62,829 nucleotides of DNA from a bacterium (GCA_017480425.1 JAFVAR010000020.1:1-62829); one strand, 5' to 3'. Shown: positions 8,516 through 16,860, counted from the first letter of the stretch. Notes: generated by a model from the sequence alone, not told the origin. Numbers and translations: made by a program.

Positions 8516-9953
8516 CTTTAATTAATTTATATCCTTCCTTTAAAGCATCTAATAGATTATTTTTAGGAATTGTACCAACTGTTCCATCAGGGGATTTAAC
8601 CTTAACTCTTTCATTACTTGTTGTTGCAGGTTTTGAAGTAGTTTTAGAAGGTTTACTCTGAGTTTTTGTAATTGTCTTTGGAGGAGTGTATTGAGGCTTA
8701 TTTTCATACTTAACATAAGTCGTACTCTTGTTTTCAGGTTTCTCTCCATAAGTAACGTGAGTGTAATTATGAGTATCAGGCCGTTCTCCATACTCAACTC
8801 TAATAACATTTTGTCCTTTATTCTGATTTCTCCAATAATTTTGACTTCTTGAATTTTTGCTATCCTGAGCATATTTTCCTGCTTTTGCAATTTGCTCTAA
8901 GCCTGTTACATTCAGAATTTCCTCAGGATTGTAGTCAGGATTTTTAATCAATGAATTATATTCATCTATTGTTAATTGACCATTATCAAGCCTGAATTTA
9001 TCATATTCACCTCTAGACATATAGTCTTTTTGGTATCTTCTTGCAGTAAGAATTTTAGATAAATCACTTGCATCAAAAATACCATTATTATTACCAATAT
9101 CAACACCCTGCTGAGCCAGGATGTCTTTATACATATTCGTTTTATATTTGCTATTAGCATATTTATAAGCAGAACTTAGACCATATAAAGGATCTCCTGA
9201 AAATAATCCTGAAAGACCACCGGCAATAATTCCTTGCACAACCGGATTTTGAGCAACTCTAGCAATAGTTCCTGCTCCCTCTCCCAATCGTTGCATAGCA
9301 CCTTTTGAACTATCAGCTTTTAAATTATTCCAATCAAAACTTTGATTTTTATTTTCTCTATATCCTTTAAGAAAATCATCAAGTCCACTAGCAACCCCAC
9401 TAAATGCTGATTGTTTTATGTTTTCGGGAGCTTGTGTTGTTTGAGGGATTGGCGCAGGAGTATAATCATTCGGATTTATAACATTTTGAGGAACTTGACT
9501 TAATTGATTCTGAGCTATATCCATCTGACCATTTGCAAGCTGTTCTGCCTGTTGTCCTGCTTTTTCTGCTCTATGTCTATTTGCTCCGGTTAAAGCCATA
9601 GCACCTAAAGCAACTAAAGCACTAACAGGATTACTCATAGCAGCTCCTCCTGCTGCTCCACTTGTCGCAGCTCCGGCTGCCATTGGAGCTGTAATATTCT
9701 GAATAGCTCCTGCTCCTTTTTGTAAAACACCACCAACGGTTTGACTTCCTGCTCCCAAGCCTGTTAAAGGAGTGTTATTTGATAAATAGTTGCCTGCTGT
9801 AGAAAATCCTCCTCCAATAGAATCAAGCCTATTCCCTATTCCATTCAGCCTGTTGATTATATTAGAATTAGATTGTTGTTGCTGTTGAGCCATTAATGAA
9901 TCACGAATTTTCTTATCAATAATAGCTCTTATTAATTCATTTCCATTATCCAT
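8502..9953 (-). CDS. Internal virion protein (T7 gp15-like position)
   Basis: The 483-residue product has a Gln/Asn-rich start and an Ala/Gly-rich hydrophobic block (about residues 75-125: GAGAIQNITAPMAAGAATSG). A middle part is predicted helical, and the C-terminal 130 residues are Pro/Lys/Thr-rich with repeated YGE(K/R)P-type units. It lies between the 190-residue and 936-residue genes, the position of core protein gp15 in T7. It starts 2 bases after the preceding gene. No enzymatic motif is seen; the internal-protein role is inferred from order and composition. Confidence 0.55.
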   Translation of the reverse strand: MDNGNELIRAIIDKKIRDSLMAQQQQQSNSNIINRLNGIGNRLDSIGGGFSTAGNYLSNNTPLTGLGAGSQTVGGVLQKGAGAIQNITAPMAAGAATSGAAGGAAMSNPVSALVALGAMALTGANRHRAEKAGQQAEQLANGQMDIAQNQLSQVPQNVINPNDYTPAPIPQTTQAPENIKQSAFSGVASGLDDFLKGYRENKNQSFDWNNLKADSSKGAMQRLGEGAGTIARVAQNPVVQGIIAGGLSGLFSGDPLYGLSSAYKYANSKYKTNMYKDILAQQGVDIGNNNGIFDASDLSKILTARRYQKDYMSRGEYDKFRLDNGQLTIDEYNSLIKNPDYNPEEILNVTGLEQIAKAGKYAQDSKNSRSQNYWRNQNKGQNVIRVEYGERPDTHNYTHVTYGEKPENKSTTYVKYENKPQYTPPKTITKTQSKPSKTTSKPATTSNERVKVKSPDGTVGTIPKNNLLDALKEGYKLIKDARK

Positions 9954-9955
9954 TT

Positions 9956-10528
9956 TTACATCCCATAAGAATAAGATTTTGTACTGCCCGTTCCGTTTGT
10001 AGTGGCATTTCCTGAACTTGTTGATAAAGATAAAGCCTGATTGCCATTTACAGCATTTTGACCTTGTAAATAAGCATTAGTGAGAAGTGTAATCATATCT
10101 CCTGTATTTTGTTGACTATTTGCAAGTAATTGAGCTGTATAATTAGCAATATTATCATTCATATTTTTTGCTAAATCAGAATATAAATTAGTTGCACTAC
10201 TTGATCTAAGCATATTCCTTTGAGCAAGTGGATTTATTATGCTATTTTCAAGAGCTTTTCGACTTTCTTCATTTAAAGTTCGTGTATAATTCTGTAATAA
10301 GGCTTGATTTGTTGCAGAATTTATATTCGGATTCCGGTATTCTTCCAATAAAGAATCCATATTTTTGTTCATATAGTCATAAATGCTTTTATACGCAGTT
10401 CCGTCTTTTAATGTCGTTATCGTACCATTATTGTCGGTAACTGAAGTAACATAAGGATTTGTCGTTGTAGTTTTACTATATGTCGTTTTAGAACTTGAAC
10501 TAGATTTTGAGCTTGATCCACCACCCAT
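9956..10528 (-). CDS. Internal virion protein (T7 gp14-like size and position)
   Basis: The 190-residue protein starts with a Gly/Ser-rich stretch (MGGGSSSKSSSSSK), and the rest is Asn/Gln/Ala-rich and probably helical (residues 60-150). T7 gp14 is about 196 residues and lies at the same place in the operon, after the gp13 gene. The two genes share one base here. Function is inferred from synteny; sequence similarity cannot be judged by eye. Confidence 0.5.
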   Translation of the reverse strand: MGGGSSSKSSSSSKTTYSKTTTTNPYVTSVTDNNGTITTLKDGTAYKSIYDYMNKNMDSLLEEYRNPNINSATNQALLQNYTRTLNEESRKALENSIINPLAQRNMLRSSSATNLYSDLAKNMNDNIANYTAQLLANSQQNTGDMITLLTNAYLQGQNAVNGNQALSLSTSSGNATTNGTGSTKSYSYGM

Positions 10529-10905
10529 TATAATCTCCTATATTTATAAAGATTTTCACCGATTTTTTTAAAGCCACATTTTAAAATTGTGTAAATTGCT
10601 GTTTTATGGTGAGTCCGTGCATAAATATCACAGTTCCACCACGTTAATGAAGTTTTAAAACACTCCATATTAATTAAATGTGTTTTTCTGTATGCAACAG
10701 CATTTACATATAAACGGCCATTTATCTCGTAATAATAAATACAGCCAATATGCTTACCTCCCACAAAGAATGAATAAAAGAATGTATTTTTTATGACAGT
10801 ATCAAAATTAAAAAAATCTTCTAATAAATTTTGATTATCCTCAAATAATTTTTTACATTCTGCATAGTTAAAATTAGGATTTGAGGGTATAAGAATTTCA
10901 ATCAT
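10528..10905 (-). CDS. GNAT-fold-like protein (T7 gp13-like)
   Basis: The 125-residue product resembles the small acetyltransferase-like protein coded in podovirus tail clusters. It has a central HIGCIYYYEINGRLYVNAVA strand pair, then KTALYT-type (here KTAIYTILKCGFKKIG) helix-turn motifs that mimic the acceptor end of GNAT enzymes. T7 gp13, which is needed for internal core assembly, has such a fold. It overlaps the nozzle gene by 4 bases and the next gene by 1 base. An active acetyltransferase cannot be excluded. Confidence 0.55.
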   Translation of the reverse strand: MIEILIPSNPNFNYAECKKLFEDNQNLLEDFFNFDTVIKNTFFYSFFVGGKHIGCIYYYEINGRLYVNAVAYRKTHLINMECFKTSLTWWNCDIYARTHHKTAIYTILKCGFKKIGENLYKYRRL

Positions 10906-12434
10906 ATTTGTTTTACTTTGATTTTGCTGAACTCAATATTTTTTATACAAAAACCTTCTCCACTAGCATAGGTATATAACTGTATTTCAAGTGTTTTAAA
11001 TGTTGCAGAGGGTAATTTATAAATGGAGTTCAGTTCTTTTAATGGGAAATAAGTGCTATCCCAATGTCCTACATCATAATATAGGGCATTTTTCATTGTC
11101 TTGATTTTTATTTGTTTTACTTTTGGAGCTTTAAAAGTATCGTAGTTTTTTATGTATCTTACCCAAAAATCACTAGAATAAGTCATATCAATAGTGACTC
11201 TAGGAGGGAAATATAGAATTTTTAAAGTGTTATCAACACCCAAATTCAATGGAGTGCATTTATAAAAACTTCGGATAAATTCTCCATTAAAAGTATCAGT
11301 TTTGTATTCCTCGTAAATATTGCCATTTTCACCACCGGAATAAAGAGTGTTGTTTATGATATTGAAACAAGTAACATCAGGACATTTACGTTTTACCCAT
11401 TCCTTATGGATATAGTCATAAATCATTATGGTTTTTACATCCGGTTCTGTTGTCGGTATTAAAAACCAAATCTCATTCCTATCAGACAATACAATAGAAA
11501 GCGCACGAATTTCATTAAGCCTTGTAGGATCAATAAAACACAATTCTTCTTGTATATCTAAAGCAATATTATCCCCAAGCGTTTTATCTCCGGTAACAAC
11601 CTGATTAAAAGAAAAAACACCTTTTTTAGTATCATCATAAAAATATAATTCTGTCCCATGAAAAACTAGCGCATTGTAACTTGCACAACCTCCTGGACTT
11701 TCATCAGACTGTGTATAAGGATATTCTCCTGAAAGTAATATAGAACTATTTTTAAAGAATATTGCCAAACTACCTAAATATGGAATTATTGCAGTTATGT
11801 TTTTTACATATTCAATAAATCCTGAAGAAGTAGATACCTGAACATCAGAAGTTGAAAAATCATATATGTTTTCTTGAACTGAATACCAAAGGACATTATT
11901 GTTAAAAATCCAAAGTCGGTTATCATAATTAACTAAGCCTAAACCCTTAACAGTACGACCTTCCATATCTTCTAGGTTCATAACCCTGACTTCAGGATTT
12001 GCGCTAATTTCAATACTTAAAAGATTCTCACCATTTGAAAATACAAATAAATCAGACCACCCTTGCGCAATATCAAGGCCACAAGAATTTCCTGTTAAGG
12101 TAAGATTTGTAACTTTTTGCGTAATTGTATTATTCTCGTAATCAAATAAATAAATTCTGCCTCTTTGACTATCTTCAGTATGAATAAAAAAGTAAGTATT
12201 ATTGTTTTGAACACTCTCAAAGATATTGATTATTCTTTGTGTTGAAGGGATTAAATCACAAACAGATATATTACCTTTTGTAGTTCTAATCCCAACACCA
12301 CTATTAATTCCGGTATTAAATAATTCTACATTCTGAAGATCTGAAGCAGATATTAATTCACTTGCAAATGTAGCATTAATTCTTCTAATACCACCAAACT
12401 TATTACATTTTAAAGAAGAAATTTTTGTTGCCAT
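10902..12434 (-). CDS. Tail nozzle / stabilisation protein (T7 gp12 / P22 gp10-like)
   Basis: The 510-residue protein shows repeating beta-strand blades (NTYFFIHTED, DNRLWIFNNNVLWYS, GTELYFYDDTKKGVFSF, NEIWFLIPT, NTLYSGGENGNIYEE), the look of the beta-propeller in podovirus tail nozzle proteins. It follows the adaptor-like gene in the late operon, but the two are separated by the plus-strand toxin cassette and small-RNA region. The ribosome site is weak (AGG one base before ATG), so translation may depend on structure in its long leader. Confidence 0.65.
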   Translation of the reverse strand: MATKISSLKCNKFGGIRRINATFASELISASDLQNVELFNTGINSGVGIRTTKGNISVCDLIPSTQRIINIFESVQNNNTYFFIHTEDSQRGRIYLFDYENNTITQKVTNLTLTGNSCGLDIAQGWSDLFVFSNGENLLSIEISANPEVRVMNLEDMEGRTVKGLGLVNYDNRLWIFNNNVLWYSVQENIYDFSTSDVQVSTSSGFIEYVKNITAIIPYLGSLAIFFKNSSILLSGEYPYTQSDESPGGCASYNALVFHGTELYFYDDTKKGVFSFNQVVTGDKTLGDNIALDIQEELCFIDPTRLNEIRALSIVLSDRNEIWFLIPTTEPDVKTIMIYDYIHKEWVKRKCPDVTCFNIINNTLYSGGENGNIYEEYKTDTFNGEFIRSFYKCTPLNLGVDNTLKILYFPPRVTIDMTYSSDFWVRYIKNYDTFKAPKVKQIKIKTMKNALYYDVGHWDSTYFPLKELNSIYKLPSATFKTLEIQLYTYASGEGFCIKNIEFSKIKVKQI

Positions 12435-12492
12435 GCCTGTTTTTACTCTTATAGGACTTTCATTTAATAATAGGATTTGTTATAATGCTAAT

Positions 12493-12557
12493 AGGCTAGG
12501 GTATTCTTTGAAATACATGGTCTGTTACAGGCGAGGCAATTTCCTCGCCAACTTATA
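12493..12557 (+). ncRNA. Tandem small RNA cassette, copy 1
   Basis: A TATAAT at 12481-12486 is followed after 9 bases by a 29-base block (12496-12524) identical in copy 2. That block can fold into a hairpin (GTATT, loop CTTTGA, AATAC). Next comes a 7-bp GC-rich stem GGCGAGG/CCTCGCC (12530-12536/12543-12549). Predicted transcript length is about 65 bases. The T-run after the stem is poor (AACTTATAC), so termination may be leaky. Upstream, TAGGACTTTCATTTA (12452-12466) is also shared with copy 2. Confidence 0.5.
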
Positions 12558-12602
12558 CAGTATTAGGACTGCATTTATAGTTTTATACCGTATAATGTTA
12601 TT

Positions 12603-12666
12603 GGACTAGGGTATTCTTTGAAATACATGGTCTGCCACTAGGCGAGGAACTCCTCGCCATTTTTTA
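12603..12666 (+). ncRNA. Tandem small RNA cassette, copy 2
   Basis: This lies exactly 110 bases downstream of copy 1. It has TATAAT at 12591-12596, the identical 29-base block at 12606-12634, a different linker, and a GGCGAGG/CCTCGCC stem (12641-12647/12652-12658) followed by a run of six T (12660-12665), a good intrinsic terminator. A base change just before the block (GGCT in copy 1, GACT in copy 2) keeps pairing with GGTC after the block through a G-U or A-U pair, which supports a conserved RNA hairpin. Target unknown. Confidence 0.55.
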
Positions 12667-12690
12667 TAACATACACATTCTTTGATTATG

Positions 12691-12718
12691 TTGACAAATT
12701 CTAAAAACGAGTTATAAT
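12691..12718 (+). promoter_or_regulatory. Sigma70-type promoter of the toxin gene
   Basis: TTGACA (12691-12696) and TATAAT (12713-12718) are both perfect, with a 16-base spacer. The ATG at 12728 follows the -10 box by only 9 bases, so the mRNA should have almost no 5' leader. Confidence 0.75.
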
Positions 12719-12727
12719 GAGGATATA

Positions 12728-13054
12728 ATGTTTTCAGATAAGAAATACAAAGTTAAAAAGATTAAACAAGCAGAAAGTGAATATGATGCTTTGACTACTG
12801 AACAACAATCTTTAGTAGATGAAGATTATAAAACAGTTGAACAAGAAGGTATTCACCGAGTATCAACCAAAAAACTCGAAAAAGACCTATATGAAATTAG
12901 AACTGATACTGTAAGGTCGCTATATACATATAGAGAATCTGAATTAATAGTTGTTGTAACTATCTTTGTAAAGAAAAAACAAAAAACACCGGAACAATAT
13001 AAAAAACTAGCAAGAAAAAGAATTAAAAATTTAGGAGATCATGACTATGACTAA
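12728..13054 (+). CDS. RelE/HigB-family toxin (Gp49-like)
   Basis: The 108-residue basic protein matches the small phage Gp49/HigB branch of the RelE superfamily (ribosome-dependent mRNA interferases). It has a central KKLEKDLYEIRTDTVRSLY stretch (strand-loop with basic residues) and an end motif FVKKKQKTPEQYKKLA typical of that branch. It overlaps the next gene, a likely antitoxin, and has its own strong promoter. It is on the strand opposite to the surrounding late genes, so it is probably expressed in the lysogen for stability or superinfection defence. Confidence 0.75.
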   Translation: MFSDKKYKVKKIKQAESEYDALTTEQQSLVDEDYKTVEQEGIHRVSTKKLEKDLYEIRTDTVRSLYTYRESELIVVVTIFVKKKQKTPEQYKKLARKRIKNLGDHDYD

Positions 13055-13340
13055 AGAATTAATATATGTAAAAGATTCCGAAGGATATGTAAAAGGTATT
13101 TATCCCGAAGAAATGACTGATGAATATACCGTTATTACCGAAGAAGAATGGGAAGAAGAAAGTGGTGTAAAATACTACAAAGAAACTTATGGTCGTGGCG
13201 GTAAAAGAGAAGGTGCTGGCAGAAAACCGAAAACAGGAGTTGTTTTACAATTCCAAATTAGAGTTTCTGAAAAAGAAAAAGAATTTATCAATTATGCAAG
13301 AAGTCATAATCTAAATTTTGATGAATTAATGCAGGGATAA
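13047..13340 (+). CDS. Putative antitoxin with C-terminal ribbon-helix-helix-like segment
   Basis: The product (97 residues from this ATG) has an acidic first half rich in Glu/Tyr, then a GGKREGAGRKP hinge typical of phage and plasmid regulators, then LQFQIRVSEKEKEFINYAR, which looks like a ribbon-helix-helix strand and helix. An ATG at 13041 is also possible, but AGGAG (13033-13037) is only 3 bases from it and 9 bases from the ATG used here. Overlap with the toxin gene and toxin-first order suggest a HigBA-like pair. Antitoxin activity is inferred. Confidence 0.6.
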   Translation: MTKELIYVKDSEGYVKGIYPEEMTDEYTVITEEEWEEESGVKYYKETYGRGGKREGAGRKPKTGVVLQFQIRVSEKEKEFINYARSHNLNFDELMQG

Positions 13341-13368
13341 AAAATTGTGTTATAATAAAAATATCAGT

Positions 13369-13413
13369 GTAGTCCAAGCCTCTTGATAATGCTAAAATCG
13401 GGCTACCTTTTTT
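13369..13413 (+). terminator. Terminator after the toxin-antitoxin pair
   Basis: GTAGTCC (13369-13375) pairs with GGGCTAC (13400-13406) with one wobble pair, followed by CTTTTTTT. It lies 29 bases after the antitoxin stop and insulates the cassette from the opposing late gene. Confidence 0.6.
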
Positions 13414-13426
13414 ATTGGTTTACCCC

Positions 13427-14095
13427 TCACCAAAAAACTTTTCTTTCCTTTTTAAGACCAGAAGTATAATCAAGTAAAATCTTGTATGCTCTTTCATACT
13501 GTTCTTTATAGCCGGAATAATTTTCATCTGTTTCTGATGCAATAGCATATAACATTGATTTTGTTATTAGCGCATTTTTAAAAATATTCTCATATTTTTC
13601 AGGTATATCAATGGCATCTTCATCATTTACTAATGAATAAACAGCCGTACCAAAATCATCTTCTCCTATTGCAAGAGTTAAATATTCAACATTGACAGTA
13701 TAAGCGTCATCAGGAGTTGGATATAAGTATATATTTTCATTGGAAACATAAAATCCGGTTGGTTTACCGGATTTTTGTTCCAATGTTTCAAAATCATCAA
13801 GATATTCAAGGTAATTAGATCCTATTCTAATAGAATAAACTTGTTTTCCTGATACAGTTTTTCTTAAAATATTGCCGTTAGGAGTTGAGTATTCGTTATT
13901 TTCTTCACGAGTAGTAAAGGACATTGTTTTGATGCGAAAAGGAAATGGATATGAACACCACAACTCCGAAAGAGCTTTGTTAATAGAGGATTTTAAAGCA
14001 CTCTCCATTTCATCAACACTCTCAGCATCTCCGTCATACATTGACCATGCTTGTCCGGCAACATCATTATAAATATCAAGGAATCTTAATGTCAT
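13427..14095 (-). CDS. Head-tail adaptor protein (T7 gp11 / P22 gp4-like)
   Basis: The 222-residue protein has the look of podovirus adaptor/tail tubular A proteins. A helical N-terminus (ESALKSSINKALSELWCSYPF), a beta-rich middle (GNILRKTVSGKQVYSIRIG), a SGKPTGFYVSNENIYLYPTPD segment and a helical C-terminus are typical of gp11/gp4-like adaptors, which join the portal ring to the nozzle. It starts inside the end of the 69-residue gene (4-base overlap) and should be followed by the nozzle gene, but the plus-strand toxin cassette intervenes. Confidence 0.7.
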   Translation of the reverse strand: MTLRFLDIYNDVAGQAWSMYDGDAESVDEMESALKSSINKALSELWCSYPFPFRIKTMSFTTREENNEYSTPNGNILRKTVSGKQVYSIRIGSNYLEYLDDFETLEQKSGKPTGFYVSNENIYLYPTPDDAYTVNVEYLTLAIGEDDFGTAVYSLVNDEDAIDIPEKYENIFKNALITKSMLYAIASETDENYSGYKEQYERAYKILLDYTSGLKKERKVFW

Positions 14096-14301
14096 TCTTC
14101 AGTTTTTCCCTTATTATCTTTTTTGTCCTTATCAACAATTACCAATTCTTGAACTGATTTTTTCTCCTTCGGTTTCTTCTCCTCCGGCACTTTTCCTGAA
14201 ATAACCTGATAATTACCCCTATCTTCAGTAACAATTCTAATGGCCTCTTGATCAGGCAAGGAAAAAATGTGTCCTGTAGGAATAAATTTAATTTCAATCA
14301 T
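14092..14301 (-). CDS. Small charged phage structural-region protein
   Basis: The 69-residue product has a beta-like N-terminus (IEIKFIPTGHIFSLPDQEA, related in look to head-completion peptides) and a Lys/Glu-rich tail. It is translated just after a terminator that follows the decoration gene, with a GAGGAG ribosome site, and overlaps the adaptor gene by 4 bases. I do not recognise a family. Confidence 0.55.
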   Translation of the reverse strand: MIEIKFIPTGHIFSLPDQEAIRIVTEDRGNYQVISGKVPEEKKPKEKKSVQELVIVDKDKKDNKGKTEE

Positions 14302-14312
14302 AATTTCTCCTC

Positions 14313-14343
14313 ATAAAAGAAAAGGGAGAATATAAACTCTCCC
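14313..14343 (-). terminator. Intrinsic terminator after the capsid/decoration genes
   Basis: Read on the minus strand, GGGAGA (complement of 14338-14343) pairs with TCTCCC (complement of 14324-14329) across an 8-base loop and is followed by TTTTCTTTTAT. It lies directly after the capsid and decoration genes and before the tail genes, the same place as the T-phi terminator of T7, where it would lower tail-gene expression relative to capsid. Confidence 0.55.
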
Positions 14344-14357
14344 TATCGCAGCGTGTG

Positions 14358-14738
14358 TTACAAACCAACTTTTTTACCGATAGCATAAATTGTTCCGGTA
14401 AAACCTGATGCAAAGTCTATGTTTATGTCACCGTTGTTATCAACAAACCTTGCAGGATCTTGAATTTGAAATACGGTAGTTGAAGAACTTGCAACAGATA
14501 GTGCTAAATCTCCTAACATTGTATTAGGATATTTGTTCCCCTGCTTGAACGTGACAGTAGAATCGCTTGATGCTGTATTTGCTAACACAACAAATAATGT
14601 GTTATTCATACAAGCCATAGCATTTTTTAAAACAATACCATTCGCAACGGTTACAGACTTAGTTGTAATCGTTTTTAAACCAATAGATTCTGTGTTATCC
14701 ATAACAGGATTTTGTATAGTTATTTCATCTCTAGCCAT
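14358..14738 (-). CDS. Putative capsid decoration protein
   Basis: The 126-residue product is rich in Thr, Ser, Val and Gly with alternating hydrophobic residues (SVTVANGIVLKNA, SSTTVFQIQD, GFTGTIYAIGKKVG), as in beta-sandwich decoration or head-fibre proteins. It starts 10 bases after the capsid gene and is followed by a terminator, so the two form a highly expressed pair. Role inferred from position and composition. Confidence 0.5.
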   Translation of the reverse strand: MARDEITIQNPVMDNTESIGLKTITTKSVTVANGIVLKNAMACMNNTLFVVLANTASSDSTVTFKQGNKYPNTMLGDLALSVASSSTTVFQIQDPARFVDNNGDINIDFASGFTGTIYAIGKKVGL

Positions 14739-14748
14739 TATTTACCTC

Positions 14749-15660
14749 CTATGCAGCTCTTGTAGATAATACTAACGGTGCTGTAATCTTAACTGTTCCT
14801 AAGAAATCAGCTCTTGGTGCGCCAACGCCATATAAACCATAACCTTTATAACGAGTGTTAAAGTTCTTTTCAGGCATATAGCTTTTCATATTCAGACTCT
14901 TTGAAATACCACCGGCAAGAGTTTTTCCCTTAATACCAAACAACGGATAATAGGTAGTTGTTCCACTTTCTGTAACAGATGCAACATTATTTGAAACAAC
15001 AATATCCCAACCGGATAATCTTCCAATAAATCCTTTGGCCATTTTCCTATGACCTGATTCAACATATTTCAGTTCATCAAGTTTACCTAAATAAAATTGA
15101 TATTCAGGAGGTACAATAGCCACCATCTGACCATCAATCCAATTAGTATGACCTTTTCTATCACCACGTTGAAATTCAGCTTGCATATATGCAAAAATTT
15201 CCTTTGCATATTCAGCATCAAGTGGAATTGCAGAATTACTAGAACCTGATAAATAATGTCCTGCTCTTGTGTATAAATTTGCATATGCTGAATCAACAGC
15301 AGCAGCAAACTGTTTTATAGCATCAGAAGAATATTCTTTTGCTAATTCTACTTTTTGTTTAAGATCAGGCGCATTATTTATTTGGAATCTCTTAACTTCA
15401 TCCACTTCATAATGGAACGCTTTACCTTTATCAAATTTGATTTTTGCAGTCGTAGTAGTTGTTAATTCTGCATCACTCAAATCTCCTCCGGTATAATCGA
15501 ACAGATTTACCATAGCAGGCATAATTACATCTACTTCTGCTCCGGTTTTTACACCATCTTTAAGTTCTGTATGGGCTAATTGCCCGATTACCATTTCATC
15601 ATAGACATATTTATTAAATGCCTTGGTGAAGGTAGTTATCATTACTTGTTCATCTGACAT
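14749..15660 (-). CDS. Major capsid protein
   Basis: The 303-residue protein follows the scaffold gene and has features expected of an HK97-fold capsid protein: an N-terminal arm, an early beta-hinge (GAEVDVIMPAMVNLFDYTGG), a long helix rich in Ala, Lys and Glu (ELAKEYSSDAIKQFAAAVDSAY) corresponding to the spine helix, then a P-domain segment (MVAIVPPEYQFYLGKL) and a Gly-rich C-terminal part. The family is clear from order rather than from a single motif. A GAGG ribosome site precedes it. Confidence 0.8.
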   Translation of the reverse strand: MSDEQVMITTFTKAFNKYVYDEMVIGQLAHTELKDGVKTGAEVDVIMPAMVNLFDYTGGDLSDAELTTTTTAKIKFDKGKAFHYEVDEVKRFQINNAPDLKQKVELAKEYSSDAIKQFAAAVDSAYANLYTRAGHYLSGSSNSAIPLDAEYAKEIFAYMQAEFQRGDRKGHTNWIDGQMVAIVPPEYQFYLGKLDELKYVESGHRKMAKGFIGRLSGWDIVVSNNVASVTESGTTTYYPLFGIKGKTLAGGISKSLNMKSYMPEKNFNTRYKGYGLYGVGAPRADFLGTVKITAPLVLSTRAA

Positions 15661-15673
15661 ATTTTTATCTCCT

Positions 15674-16657
15674 CTATACTAAAGCCTCGATTGCCGATTC
15701 AAGTTCGGCATCTGTGTAATCTTCTACTTTTTTATTGAAAACAATATTTGCTGAAGTCTTTGGACTAAGATTTTTTAAAGAATCTTTTTCTTTTTCGTTT
15801 TCAGTATTAGTTTTTTGTTCTTCAATAAATTGTTTGTGGAAATATTGTTTTAAATTTTCTAAATGTTGAATAAGTTTTGACATTTCAAAAGCATCTCCTT
15901 TTACAGATAAAGCATCTTTGAAAAATTCAACAAATTCGGGTATTTCAAACCATTGTGGATATTCTTTTATAGAATTTGAAACAAATTCCTGCGCCTCTTT
16001 CTTATACTGCTCATATCGTTCAGCGTTTTGACGTTCTTGAACTTGGTTTTTTAAGCGTTCAGCAAAAAGAGAAACATTTTTAACTACATCAACACTAAAT
16101 TCATCTTCAATACGTTCCAAAAGTTCAGGACTTGGAGCTTGCGCATATAGTGATAAGAGTCCACGAACTTTATCAGGTTCTTCTACCGTATATAAGAACT
16201 TTGAGTATTCGTTAGCCTGTGCATTTGCAACTTCCATAACAAGCTGCATATCATCAGGATTCTGAAAACCTCTCTGTACGGCTAAAGCCTGTTGCTGAGC
16301 TTGTAACTGTTTCCCATACTCAGCTTGTTGTTGAAGAACTACCTTTTCTTTCTCCCAATCTGCCTTTTGATTTATCAAAGGTTCTAGCTGTTGATAAGAT
16401 TTAAGTAAGTTTTCAACATTAACAGTACCATCACTATTTAAAAACTTCTCAGGGCATTTAATGTTATCCTGATTTTCTTCTGTTTCTTTTGTTTCCTCAG
16501 TTTCGGTCTGTTCTTTTTCTTCTTTCTCAACTTCTTCTGTATCAGCCGTTTCTTGATTTTCTACAATTTCTTCTGAATCTTCTTTATCAAAAATTTCCTG
16601 AATCTGACTATCTAAATCAGTATTTCCGGTTGTTGATACATTTTCAAAGTCTGACAT
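15674..16657 (-). CDS. Scaffolding protein
   Basis: The 327-residue protein is highly acidic in its first 75 residues (runs of Glu, Asp and Thr). The rest is Gln/Glu/Lys-rich and helical with coiled-coil potential, ending in a short basic/acidic tail. Together with its place between portal and capsid genes, this is diagnostic of a podovirus scaffold that guides prohead assembly and then leaves or is cleaved. It lies 13 bases upstream of the capsid gene. Confidence 0.8.
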   Translation of the reverse strand: MSDFENVSTTGNTDLDSQIQEIFDKEDSEEIVENQETADTEEVEKEEKEQTETEETKETEENQDNIKCPEKFLNSDGTVNVENLLKSYQQLEPLINQKADWEKEKVVLQQQAEYGKQLQAQQQALAVQRGFQNPDDMQLVMEVANAQANEYSKFLYTVEEPDKVRGLLSLYAQAPSPELLERIEDEFSVDVVKNVSLFAERLKNQVQERQNAERYEQYKKEAQEFVSNSIKEYPQWFEIPEFVEFFKDALSVKGDAFEMSKLIQHLENLKQYFHKQFIEEQKTNTENEKEKDSLKNLSPKTSANIVFNKKVEDYTDAELESAIEALV

Positions 16658-16659
16658 AA

Positions 16660-16860
16660 TTAGCTCCTTTTCTTTTCATTTAAAAAATCTGTTTTCCACT
16701 TGTCCGTATCAGCAATCAATTTCAACATCCCTTGAAGGATGAGAGGGTTTATATCTGAATTTGCTAATTTGACAATATTTTCAAGCTGATATGACTTAAT
16801 CTTTAAGTATTGTTCACTCACGATTAAGTCATATTTTTCAACCAAAGTATCTTTATTCAT
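16660..16860 (-). CDS. Small hypothetical protein between portal and scaffold
   Basis: The 66-residue product is probably helical (NKDTLVEKYDLIVSEQYLKIK) and unrecognised. It overlaps the portal gene by 8 bases and ends 2 bases before the scaffold start, so it is part of the head operon. T7 and its relatives also carry small genes near the portal, but no homology is claimed. Confidence 0.5.
   Translation of the reverse strand: MNKDTLVEKYDLIVSEQYLKIKSYQLENIVKLANSDINPLILQGMLKLIADTDKWKTDFLNEKKRS

Noticed and set aside
12451..13340. Type III toxin-antitoxin system (RNA repeats plus toxin)
   Set aside because: Type III antitoxin RNAs are short tandem repeats without separate promoters and pair with ToxN-type toxins. 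Here each unit has its own promoter and stem, and the toxin is HigB-like with a protein partner.
13351..13413. Third small RNA from TATAAT at 13351 to the terminator
   Set aside because: There is no -35 element and the hairpin is explained as the terminator of the toxin cassette; kept only as terminator.
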